From contig NZ_AEEC02000006.1 in the NCBI RefSeq assembly GCF_000300975.2, positions 1-64,000 of the forward strand: DNA of 64,000 nucleotides, given 5' to 3'. A program made the translations under genes and the position numbers. Positions 35,401 through 42,564 of the stretch are shown in pieces. Every line of letters begins with the position of its first letter. The stretch's first letter is position 1. The notes under the pieces were generated by a model that had not been told where the DNA came from, made no database searches, and saw nothing but the letters and a program-made list of their open reading frames with translations. Origin of the DNA: Herbaspirillum frisingense GSF30 (GTDB taxonomy: Bacteria > Pseudomonadota > Gammaproteobacteria > Burkholderiales > Burkholderiaceae_D).

Positions 35401-35430
35401 AAAAAGGCCCTCGCTGGGGAGGGCCTTTTT
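35401..35430. terminator. Bidirectional terminator hairpin
   Basis: Perfect 12-bp stem AAAAAGGCCCTC/GAGGGCCTTTTT with a 6-nt loop, A-run on one side and T-run on the other. It can terminate the LysR transcript (plus) and read-through from tRNA-Leu (minus). Confidence 0.85.
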
Positions 35431-35921
35431 GGGGTGTTCTTGTCTGCTCCGGAGGCAGGTTTTCCTGCCTGGCAGGGCTGCCGAATTCCGAAGAGGGGGC
35501 GATTATATAGGCTCTGCAAAAAAAATGAAACTGCTCTTGGCAGAAAAAAGATCGGTTTGCTGGCGGGCGGTGCGGGAGCGTTGATCCTGGGGATTTTTCA
35601 CCGGTTTCCGGGGATGGGTGCAAGGAAATCTGTTTGTCTGAACGGGTGTTCAGTGGCGAACGGATCAGCGGGGTATTCGATGCACTGACGTCGCAAGCGA
35701 CGAAAACCTGCTACGCCCTGGTGGCAAAGAGTTTGGTTCAAATCCACCTGTCCCGGAAATAAAAAATGTCGCACCCCCGGTGGGGGCAGCGCGGCCCTGT
35801 CAGTGGTTTATATGTGCTAAATCGATATTTGCCATTCTGTCCGGACAATAGAGGACAAAGACGCAGCGTAAAACGAGGTATTTTCAACAGCGACGACAGA
35901 GTTGATTTCTGGGTCAGAAAA

Positions 35922-35947
35922 CAAAAATGCACCCCGAGAGGTGCATT
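35922..35947 (-). terminator. Terminator of tRNA-Leu
   Basis: On the minus strand, AATGCACC/GGTGCATT stem followed by TTTTGTTTT, 15 bp beyond the tRNA 3' end. Confidence 0.8.
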
Positions 35948-35962
35948 CTTAAAAAGGACTTC

Positions 35963-36047
35963 TGGTGCCGGGAGCCGGAATCGAACCGGCACGCCTTGCG
36001 GCGCGGGATTTTGAGTCCCGTGCGTCTACCTATTCCGCCATCCCGGC
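35963..36047 (-). tRNA. tRNA-Leu(CAA)
   Basis: 85 nt including an encoded CCA end. On the minus strand it starts GCCGGGATGGCGGAAT, has the anticodon loop CTCAAAA (anticodon CAA) in a CGGGA/TCCCG stem, a type II long variable arm, the T arm CCGGTTCGATTCCGG and the acceptor end TCCCGGCACCA. All stems pair. Confidence 0.97.
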
Positions 36048-36113
36048 GACGCGAGCCGGTGATTATTGCCGATTTCGTTTTCCGGGGCAAGCCCTTTCAT
36101 GCTCGCCGGGAAA

Positions 36114-36566
36114 TTATTTACCGCACACCGCTTCGATGGCGCGCTCGCCGGTGGAGCCGGGGATGGGGTCCTGCAGCTTCACGTCCGAGTAGGCCAGTTG
36201 CGGCGCCAGCAGCATCTGCCCTTTGCCGTCAGCCTGCGCGTACATCTTGCGGCTGCCAAAGCCGAGCTGGCGGCTGGTGCAGTCGAAATAGGCGGTCGAG
36301 ACCTCCGACAGGTAATAGGTCTTGCTGCCCTGGCCCATCAACAGTTGCGGACGGCTCCAGTTCAGCAGGATCTGCGCCTGGCGCACGCTGCGGGTAACGA
36401 CGATGCTGCTCTTGTCGATGAAGAAGCTGCCGATGGTGTTCTCGCCCAGGGGCGACCATTCGGCGCGCGCGGGCAGGCAGGTCGCGGCCAGGAGCAAGGC
36501 CAGCGGTGCCGCCACCAGCAGGGTGGGGCGGGGAGCGCGCAGGCGGTGAGGGGACGGTCTATCCAT
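36114..36566 (-). CDS. Surface-adhesin E family secreted protein
   Basis: 150 aa. Signal peptide of about 35 residues (hydrophobic LLVAAPLALLLAATCLPARA), then a short mature domain with WSPLG, SFFIDKSSIVV, a YFDCTSRQ segment and the terminal GERAIEAVCGK; the two Cys are likely disulfide-bonded. This matches the Surface-adhesin E family widespread in betaproteobacteria as small periplasmic proteins of unclear function. It lies just downstream of a small hypothetical ORF and 66 bp from the tRNA. Confidence 0.85.
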   Translation of the reverse strand: MDRPSPHRLRAPRPTLLVAAPLALLLAATCLPARAEWSPLGENTIGSFFIDKSSIVVTRSVRQAQILLNWSRPQLLMGQGSKTYYLSEVSTAYFDCTSRQLGFGSRKMYAQADGKGQMLLAPQLAYSDVKLQDPIPGSTGERAIEAVCGK

Positions 36567-36582
36567 ATCGCAGGGCTTCGCG

Positions 36583-36768
36583 TCAGGTCAGCATCATGGC
36601 CAGCATGGCGACATCGTCTTCCAGCAGCAGTATCAGCGGGATGCTCCAGAAGAGCAGTTCGGCCAGTACGCGGTGTCCCGTCATGCGCAGGCTTGCAGCC
36701 ATGTCCAACTCATCGATCACGAAAATTGAAAGAGCGGCAATCCTAACATGCCCTTTGCAAATCATCAT
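36583..36768 (-). CDS. Possible small single-pass membrane protein
   Basis: 61-codon frame ending 16 bp before the Surface-adhesin E gene on the same strand. The C-terminal half contains a hydrophobic segment (LAELLFWSIPLILLL). A shorter start at 36702 would give 39 aa with the same segment. No family is recognised and the Shine-Dalgarno is poor, so this may not be a gene. Confidence 0.25.
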   Translation of the reverse strand: MMICKGHVRIAALSIFVIDELDMAASLRMTGHRVLAELLFWSIPLILLLEDDVAMLAMMLT

Positions 36769-36841
36769 GGGGCCGCCATAGGAAAAATGGCCCGCACGCG
36801 GCGAGCCATCTTCTCTTTCAGTGAAGGGCAGTCAGGGGCGC

Positions 36842-37921
36842 TCAGATTGCCGCAGCCACCGCCTTGCCGACTTCGGTGGTGTTGCTCTTGCCGCCCAGGT
36901 CGGGGGTGGTCGGTCCGTTGACCAGCACTTCCTCGATGGCCGCCAGCATGGCGTCGTGGGCCTGGCGATACTTGCCTTCGCCGTTGCCCAGGAAGTCCAG
37001 CATCATGGCGCCGGACCAGATCATGGCGACCGGGTTGGCGATGTTCTTGCCGAAGATGTCCGGGGCCGAGCCGTGCACCGGTTCGAACAGCGAGGGCAGT
37101 TCACGGGTCGGGTTGATGTTGGCCGAGGGCGCGATGCCGATGGTGCCGGCGCAGGCCGGGCCAAGGTCGGAGAGGATGTCGCCGAACAGGTTGGAGGCCA
37201 CCACCACGTCGAAGCGGTCCGGGTTCAGGACGAAGTGCGCGGTCAGGATGTCGATGTGGTACTTGTCGCGGCGCACGTCGGGGTACTTGGCGCCCATGGC
37301 TTCGACGCGCTCATCCCAGTAGGGCATGGTGATGGCGATGCCGTTGGACTTGGTGGCCGAGGTCAGGTGCTTCTTGGGACGGCTTTGCGCCAGGTCGAAG
37401 GCAAACTTGAGGATGCGGTCGGTGCCCTTGCGGCTGAAGACCGATTCCTGGATCACGGTTTCGCGGTCGGTGCCTTCATACATGCGGCCGCCGATGGAGG
37501 AGTATTCGCCTTCAGTGTTCTCGCGGACCACGTAGAAATCGATGTCGCCGGGCTTGCGGTTGGCCAGAGGGCAGGGCACGCCGGGCATCAGGCGCACCGG
37601 GCGCAGGTTGACGTAGAGGTCGAAGTCGCGGCGGAACTTGAGCAGCGAACCCCACAGCGAGACGTGGTCCGGTACCGTGGCGGGCCAGCCGACGGCGCCG
37701 AAGAAGATGGCGTCGAAGCCCTTCAGTTGCTCGAACCAGTCGTCCGGCATCATCTGGCCGTGCTGGGCGTAGTAGTTGCAGTGCGCCCAGTCGAAATGGG
37801 TGAATTCGATGTCGATGCCGAATTTCTTGCTGGCGGCCTCGACGGCGCGCAGGCCTTCGGGCATCACTTCCTGGCCGATGCCGTCACCGGCGATGACGGC
37901 GATCTTGTGGGTCTTGCTCAT
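36842..37921 (-). CDS. ttuC: Tartrate dehydrogenase/decarboxylase or D-malate dehydrogenase
   Basis: 359 aa member of the isocitrate/isopropylmalate dehydrogenase family. Segments GDGIGQEVMPEGLR, the substrate-binding LRPVRLMPG, VRENTEGEYSS, a catalytic Lys in TSATKSN, NLFGDILSDLGP and EPVHGSAPDI are all present. NAD-dependent oxidative decarboxylation of D-malate or oxidation of tartrate, cytoplasmic. The start at 37921 has AGGAG 8 bp upstream. A longer frame to 37999 is unlikely. A LysR gene at 39232 and a shared operator-like motif suggest its regulator. Confidence 0.92.
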   Translation of the reverse strand: MSKTHKIAVIAGDGIGQEVMPEGLRAVEAASKKFGIDIEFTHFDWAHCNYYAQHGQMMPDDWFEQLKGFDAIFFGAVGWPATVPDHVSLWGSLLKFRRDFDLYVNLRPVRLMPGVPCPLANRKPGDIDFYVVRENTEGEYSSIGGRMYEGTDRETVIQESVFSRKGTDRILKFAFDLAQSRPKKHLTSATKSNGIAITMPYWDERVEAMGAKYPDVRRDKYHIDILTAHFVLNPDRFDVVVASNLFGDILSDLGPACAGTIGIAPSANINPTRELPSLFEPVHGSAPDIFGKNIANPVAMIWSGAMMLDFLGNGEGKYRQAHDAMLAAIEEVLVNGPTTPDLGGKSNTTEVGKAVAAAI

Positions 37922-37995
37922 CTGCTGTGCTCCTGTGGTCTGTTCTGGACGGTGTAAACGGTGTCCATCATAGAACGCTTCGGGCGAGGGATCAT

Positions 37996-38008
37996 CCACG
38001 ATCTGGTG
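37996..38008 (-). promoter_or_regulatory. Operator-like motif shared with the LysR gene at 39232
   Basis: On the minus strand CACCAGATCGTGG, ~75 bp upstream of the ttuC start. The same core (ACAGATCGTGG) precedes the LysR gene at 39200-39212. A perfect CACGA-T-TCGTG inverted repeat lies next to it at 38020-38030. Confidence 0.5.
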
Positions 38009-38055
38009 ATTTTATAAAACACGATTCGTGAATGATGGGCAAAACCTCAGCCCAT

Positions 38056-38089
38056 GAAAAAGGCACTGCCCGGACTGCGGCAGTGCCTT
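38056..38089 (-). terminator. Terminator of the mutarotase gene
   Basis: On the minus strand AAGGCACTGCC/GGCAGTGCCTT stem followed by TTT, ~20 bp beyond the stop codon at 38110. Confidence 0.85.
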
Positions 38090-38109
38090 GGTGATGCCTT
38101 GAGAGCGGT

Positions 38110-39048
38110 TCAGCCGCCCAGTGCTTCGCCCCACAGGCTCACGCCCATGCTGTGCTCGGCACCCGGTTCGAGTTCCACCAGGTCGTCCATCACATTGGCG
38201 GTCTCGATGCAGAGCATGCGCTGCCAGGCGTCGTCGGCGAACTGCGACAGGCGGCGTGCCTTGCTGACCCAGGGGTTCCACACCACGGCCGAGGTCGAGC
38301 CGCTGGCATCGATATGGATGCGGCGGTTCCAGCCTTCGTCGCGGATCGCCAGATGCGCCGGCAGGTCTAGGTAGATGCGGTCGGTTTCGCTGCTGACTAC
38401 CAACGGGCGCTTCTGTTCGCGCTCGGCCCAGCCTTCCAGGGTTTCGATGTAGCGCTGGCCTTCCAGGCCTTCCACGGTGACGTCGTGGATGCTGCTGACG
38501 GCGAAGTAGCTGTGCAGTGCCTGGGTGAGGGCGATGTGCTGCTCGCTGCCGTTGCGGGTGGTGAGCTTGAGGTGCAGGCGGTCGTCGAGGAGGATTTCCA
38601 GGCGCAGTTCCAGGCCCGGTGGCAGGTGGCGCAGGGCCGGCGAATCGGTGGTGGGAGGGATGGCCAGCACCAGGCGCACGGTGTCGCCTTCGATGGCGTT
38701 TTCCATCAGCAGCCAGGGGATGCCGCGTACCAGGCCGTGCGCCGGCAGGCGGCCACCGGCGTGCAGGGCCTGCACCTGCGGTGGGTTGCGCATCAGGTCG
38801 CCGAACCAGGGCCAGCAGACGGGGATACCGCCGCGCACCGAGTTGCCGGCTTCGAAGGCGGCTTCCTCGCTCATCCAGATGATCGGTTCCTGGCCGTGGA
38901 CCTGGTAACGCAGGACCTGGGCGCCCTGTTCGGCGATCAGCACTTCGGCGCGGGCGGTCTGCACGCGCAGGCATTGCAGCTGGTTGACTTCGATACGCTG
39001 GATGTGGGGAAGGTCGGGCGGGACCTCCTGCTCCTCGATGATGCTCAT
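38110..39048 (-). CDS. yeaD: D-hexose-6-phosphate mutarotase (YeaD-like aldose 1-epimerase family)
   Basis: 312 aa. Galactose-mutarotase-like beta-sandwich. Characteristic stretches are EAGNSVRGGIPVCWPWFGD, HGLVRGIPW with the general acid His, LHSYFAVSSIHDVTVEGL and the late catalytic Glu near EPGAEHSMGVSLW. The enzyme equilibrates alpha and beta anomers of glucose-6-phosphate and related sugars. It is monocistronic with its own terminator. Confidence 0.93.
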   Translation of the reverse strand: MSIIEEQEVPPDLPHIQRIEVNQLQCLRVQTARAEVLIAEQGAQVLRYQVHGQEPIIWMSEEAAFEAGNSVRGGIPVCWPWFGDLMRNPPQVQALHAGGRLPAHGLVRGIPWLLMENAIEGDTVRLVLAIPPTTDSPALRHLPPGLELRLEILLDDRLHLKLTTRNGSEQHIALTQALHSYFAVSSIHDVTVEGLEGQRYIETLEGWAEREQKRPLVVSSETDRIYLDLPAHLAIRDEGWNRRIHIDASGSTSAVVWNPWVSKARRLSQFADDAWQRMLCIETANVMDDLVELEPGAEHSMGVSLWGEALGG

Positions 39049-39193
39049 GCCGGTGACTCCAAGAATTCGTTGCGATAGCGCAAGACTGCCACAATTCCTG
39101 CGTCTGCGGGTGGTTTGGCGCGCCGCGCGAGGCGGGCCGTATCGGCTGGGTCGCTCTGAATGTGGCGCTTGTTCGGGTGGGTCGTGACCGGAC

Positions 39194-39234
39194 TATAATC
39201 CACAGATCGTGGATTTCAATGGCTACAGATCGTG
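39194..39234 (+). promoter_or_regulatory. Promoter -10 and paired AGATCGTG boxes before the LysR gene
   Basis: TATAAT at 39194-39199 is immediately followed by CCACAGATCGTGG (39200-39212), and a second copy CTACAGATCGTG lies at 39223-39234 overlapping the GTG start. The 23-bp spacing puts both on about the same helix face, consistent with autorepression. Confidence 0.55.
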
Positions 39235-40146
39235 AACAATTCTCCCCTGCTGGAAGACCTGCGTCTGTTCTGTGTGGTGGCGCGCCACAGCAACTTCGCC
39301 GAATCGGCGCGCGAGGTCGGCGCTTCGCCGGCCTACATCAGCAAGCGCATTGCGCTGCTGGAGCAGGCGCTGGGCGTACGCTTGTTCCATCGCACCACGC
39401 GCAGCGTGGTCATGACCGAGGATGGCGGCAATGTCCATGAATGGGCGCGCAGGATTCTGGATGACGTCGAGCAGATGATGGAAACCGTCAGCAGCGCCAA
39501 ACGGGTGCCACGTGGACTGCTCAAGATCAGTACCAGCTTCGGGCTGGGGCGCAAGGTGGTCTCGCCCCTGCTGTCGCGCTTTGCCAGCGAGCATCCGGAA
39601 CTGAAGATCCAGCTGGAGCTGGTGGACCGGCAGATCGACCTGGTCAATGAAGGCATCGATCTGGATATCCGCGTGGGGGCGGGGCATGAACCGCATCTGT
39701 TTTCCAAGCGCATCCTGCCCAGCCAGCGGGTGCTGTGCGCCAGTCCGGCCTATCTGAAGAAGCAGGGCGCGCCGGCCGACCTAGCGGCGCTGCGCCAGCA
39801 CCAGTGCCTGGTGATCCGCGAGCGCAACCAGTCCTTCGGCATCTGGCGCATGATGGGGCCCAAGGGGCAGGAGACGGTCAAGGTCTCGGGGGGACTGGCA
39901 TCCAACCATGGCGAGATCATCCACCAGTGGGCGGTGGACGGTCACGGCATCATCCTGCGGTCGATCTGGGACGTGGCCGATAGCCTCAAGCGCGGGCGGC
40001 TGGTGCGGGTGTTGCCGCAGTATTTCCAGGAGGCCGACCTGTGCGCGGTCTATCCCGTGCAGCTGAAGAATTCAGCCAAGGTGCGCGAGTGCGTGCGCTT
40101 CCTGCAAAAGCACCTGGATGTCACGGCGCCGGCGATGACGGTGTGA
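39232..40146 (+). CDS. LysR-family regulator (likely TtuA-type, tartrate/D-malate)
   Basis: 304 aa with a GTG start. HTH at residues ~7-65 (NFAESAREVGASPAYISKRIALLEQALG) and a CrgA-like effector domain (GIDLDIRVG, LVIRERNQSFGIWRM). The only upstream ATG (39219) is in another frame. The operator-like motif shared with the ttuC promoter suggests it controls that gene 1.3 kb away across the mutarotase gene. Confidence 0.9.
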   Translation: MNNSPLLEDLRLFCVVARHSNFAESAREVGASPAYISKRIALLEQALGVRLFHRTTRSVVMTEDGGNVHEWARRILDDVEQMMETVSSAKRVPRGLLKISTSFGLGRKVVSPLLSRFASEHPELKIQLELVDRQIDLVNEGIDLDIRVGAGHEPHLFSKRILPSQRVLCASPAYLKKQGAPADLAALRQHQCLVIRERNQSFGIWRMMGPKGQETVKVSGGLASNHGEIIHQWAVDGHGIILRSIWDVADSLKRGRLVRVLPQYFQEADLCAVYPVQLKNSAKVRECVRFLQKHLDVTAPAMTV

Positions 40147-40208
40147 TGGTGCGGCGGTCCTGCGATCCGGCGACCCGGCCGGCAGGCCTCGGGCTGACTG
40201 CCTGATGT

Positions 40209-41162
40209 TCAGCGCACATCAAAGCGTTGCCGCACGATGCGCTCCAGGCCTTGCGCCACGTGGGCCACGGCGCGGTCGTCGGCGTGGCGGGGATGATGCA
40301 GCAGGCGCAGCGGCGGCGCCTCCAGTGGCAGGGGCGGGCGCAGGCAGGCCAGCACCACCGGATGGGCAGCGGTGGCGGCCGGCACGCAATACATGGGCAT
40401 TACCGCGATCAACTCCGAGCCCTGCAGCAGGGCCGGCGCCATCAGGAAGTTGGGGATCACCATGCCGATGCGGCGGCGCAGGCCCTGGGTGGCGAGCTGT
40501 TCGTCGATGCGGCGATTGAGCGTGTCATGGCAGGCGATCTGCAGATGGGGATACTCCAGCCAGCGCGCCATGGTCAGCTGTTGCGCCGCCGGGTGGTCGC
40601 GCCGCATCACCACCACGCAGCGTTCCTGCAGTACTTCGCGGCCGCGCAGGGTGTTGGTCGGCGTGGCCGCGCCCAGGACCAGGTCGGTCTCGCCGCGCTC
40701 CAGGCGGGCGGCGGCATCGGCGTCGCCTTGCCAGGTCTGGAATTCCAGATCCAGCAGGGGCGCTCTGGCGCTCACTTCCTGATACAGCGGCTGTGCCACC
40801 ACCTGGGCGGGATAGTCGGGCATGAGGATGCGCACCCGGCGCGCCAGCGTAGCCAGGTCCTGCTCGTGCGCCGGGGACGCGGCGCCATCGCCGCCCAGTG
40901 CCAGGCGCAGCGGCTCGCGCAGGGTTTGCGCGAGGCTGCTCAGGCGCATCTGCTGGCCGCCATCTTCCAGCAGGGGATCGCGCAGCAACTGACGGCAGCG
41001 TTCCAGCGCATTGGCGGCAGCCGGCAAGGGCAAGCCCACGCGGGCGGCGGCGCGTGCCAGGTGGACTTCATCGAGGATGGCGTCGAGCAGGCGCAGCAGA
41101 CGTTGATCCATGGTGGCCAGCGCCAGCAGGGCAGGTGAAGAGGTGAGAGCAGCGGAATTCAT
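40209..41162 (-). CDS. Divergent LysR-type regulator
   Basis: 317 aa. The C-terminal half is a clear LysR effector domain (RILMPDYPAQVVAQPLY, ETDLVLGAA, VVMRRDHPAA, FLMAPALLQGSELIAVMP). The N-terminal HTH is weak (MDQRLLRLLDAILDEVHLARAAARVG with Pro-Leu-Pro where the recognition helix is expected). The start at 41162 is tentative; 41111 would also give a plausible HTH start. No obvious target operon adjoins it. Confidence 0.8.
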   Translation of the reverse strand: MNSAALTSSPALLALATMDQRLLRLLDAILDEVHLARAAARVGLPLPAAANALERCRQLLRDPLLEDGGQQMRLSSLAQTLREPLRLALGGDGAASPAHEQDLATLARRVRILMPDYPAQVVAQPLYQEVSARAPLLDLEFQTWQGDADAAARLERGETDLVLGAATPTNTLRGREVLQERCVVVMRRDHPAAQQLTMARWLEYPHLQIACHDTLNRRIDEQLATQGLRRRIGMVIPNFLMAPALLQGSELIAVMPMYCVPAATAAHPVVLACLRPPLPLEAPPLRLLHHPRHADDRAVAHVAQGLERIVRQRFDVR

Positions 41163-41268
41163 GACGCGATCGGGCCAAAAGAGAATGGCCCGCCGCCAGG
41201 ACGGCAACGGGCCAGGGGCGGGAGTGTAGCCTGATCGCTGCAGGGCTACAAGCGTCTGCGGAGCGCGC

Positions 41269-42336
41269 TCAGCCGAAGGCTTCCTTGATGGTCTGTATCT
41301 TGCCCATGTCGCTGGCGTCGTAGCCGGCCAGGTTGTTGACCACCTTGCGGAAACCATCCGATTGCAGGATGTCGATCACGGCGCGGATCAGCGGGTCTTG
41401 CAGGGAGGCCGCGGGCAGGGCGAAGAAGTAGCGTTCGCGTACCAGCGGGATGAAGCCCAGGCCGAAGCGGTGGGCCGCTGTCTGCACGCCGAAGCCGACA
41501 TCGGCCATGCCGCTGGCGATGAAGGCGGCTACCGCCGAGTGGGTGAACTCGGTATTTTCGAAGCCGTTGATCTTCTTGTGGGCGATGCCGGCGCCAGCCA
41601 GCATCAGCTCCAGCAGCATGCGCGTGCCGGAGCCGGCTTCGCGGTTGACGAAGCGCAGGTCGCTGCGAACGAGGTCCGGCAGTCCGCGCAGGCCCTTGGG
41701 GTTGTCCGGTTCGACGAACAGGCCCTGGTTGCGGATGGCCAGGTGGATTAGGCAATCGCTGCGCTTGTTGAGCCACTTGGCATAGGTGGCGATGGCCGGT
41801 TTCTCGAATTCGCCCAGCGGAACGTGAAAACCGGCCAGGTCGCACTCCTGGCGCGACAGCGCGGCCACGGCATCGGTGCTGTGGCGGTAGCGTACTTCCA
41901 CCGGCAGGCGAGCCTCGTTGATCTTGCCCAGCAGCGCTGCGACCGCAAAGCCGTGGCTGGCATTGAGCCGCACCTTCTCGGACTGGCCTTCGACCGTCTT
42001 GCCCAGTTCCACTTCCAGCTCCGAGGCCAGGCTGTCCAGGGTCGGCGACAGGCGCGCCGTCACCAGCCGGTCGGCCCATAACAGCTTGCTGGCGAAATCG
42101 GTGAGTGTGGTGCCACGGCCACGGCCGCTTTCTATCAGTGCGTTGCCAAACATCCTTTCCGCATCGCGCAATAGTCCCCAGGCGTGCCGGTAGGAATAGC
42201 GCGTCAATTGCGCGGCACGCGCAATGGAGCCGCTTTGCTGGATCGCCGTGAGCAGTTGCAGCAGGTTGGCCGTGTCCAGAGCCACCTCATTGTCATAGGC
42301 GATTTCCCAGTGCGGTTTGATGTGGACTTTGAACAT
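41269..42336 (-). CDS. ModE-type HTH / PBP-domain regulator of the oxalate-formate locus
   Basis: 355 aa. N-terminal ModE-like winged helix (LLQLLTAIQQSGSIARAAQLTRYSYRHAWGLLRDAER, residues ~26-62) joined to a periplasmic-binding-protein-like domain with FVNREAGSGTRMLLELML, as in proteins that combine an HTH with a molybdate-SBP-like sensor. It is divergent from the OxlT-type transporter and upstream of fds, so it probably senses molybdate, oxalate or formate and regulates both. Ligand is inferred. Confidence 0.87.
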   Translation of the reverse strand: MFKVHIKPHWEIAYDNEVALDTANLLQLLTAIQQSGSIARAAQLTRYSYRHAWGLLRDAERMFGNALIESGRGRGTTLTDFASKLLWADRLVTARLSPTLDSLASELEVELGKTVEGQSEKVRLNASHGFAVAALLGKINEARLPVEVRYRHSTDAVAALSRQECDLAGFHVPLGEFEKPAIATYAKWLNKRSDCLIHLAIRNQGLFVEPDNPKGLRGLPDLVRSDLRFVNREAGSGTRMLLELMLAGAGIAHKKINGFENTEFTHSAVAAFIASGMADVGFGVQTAAHRFGLGFIPLVRERYFFALPAASLQDPLIRAVIDILQSDGFRKVVNNLAGYDASDMGKIQTIKEAFG

Positions 42337-42393
42337 TTAGGCAAAATAAAGCATATTGAAACGACAGTTTATCGGTGATAATTTCGCGTCACT

Positions 42394-42421
42394 CCGCATA
42401 AATGATAAAAAATATATGCGG
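42394..42421. promoter_or_regulatory. Inverted repeat CCGCATA-N14-TATGCGG in the divergent promoter
   Basis: A perfect 7-bp inverted repeat with an AT-rich centre in the 228-bp gap between the ModE/PBP regulator and the OxlT-type gene. It is a likely operator for that regulator. The whole gap is AT-rich and free of ORFs. Confidence 0.5.
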
Positions 42422-42564
42422 CGTTGTACATATATAAATAAATTAAAAGAGAAGGATAGCGCCGCAAAGATGGGTCGGTTTCACGATCCGGCCCTACCGG
42501 CTTTGCGATGCAGTCCTTCCTTCGATTTACCCACCACACACACTCAAAAATATTCGGAGGAATA

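Noticed and set aside
35731-35757. tRNA 3'-end-like fragment (GGTTCAAATCC followed by ACCTGTCCCGGA)
   Set aside because: The T-stem pairs at only three of five positions and no other tRNA arms are present. It does not match the adjacent tRNA-Leu, so it is not a clear attachment-site copy.
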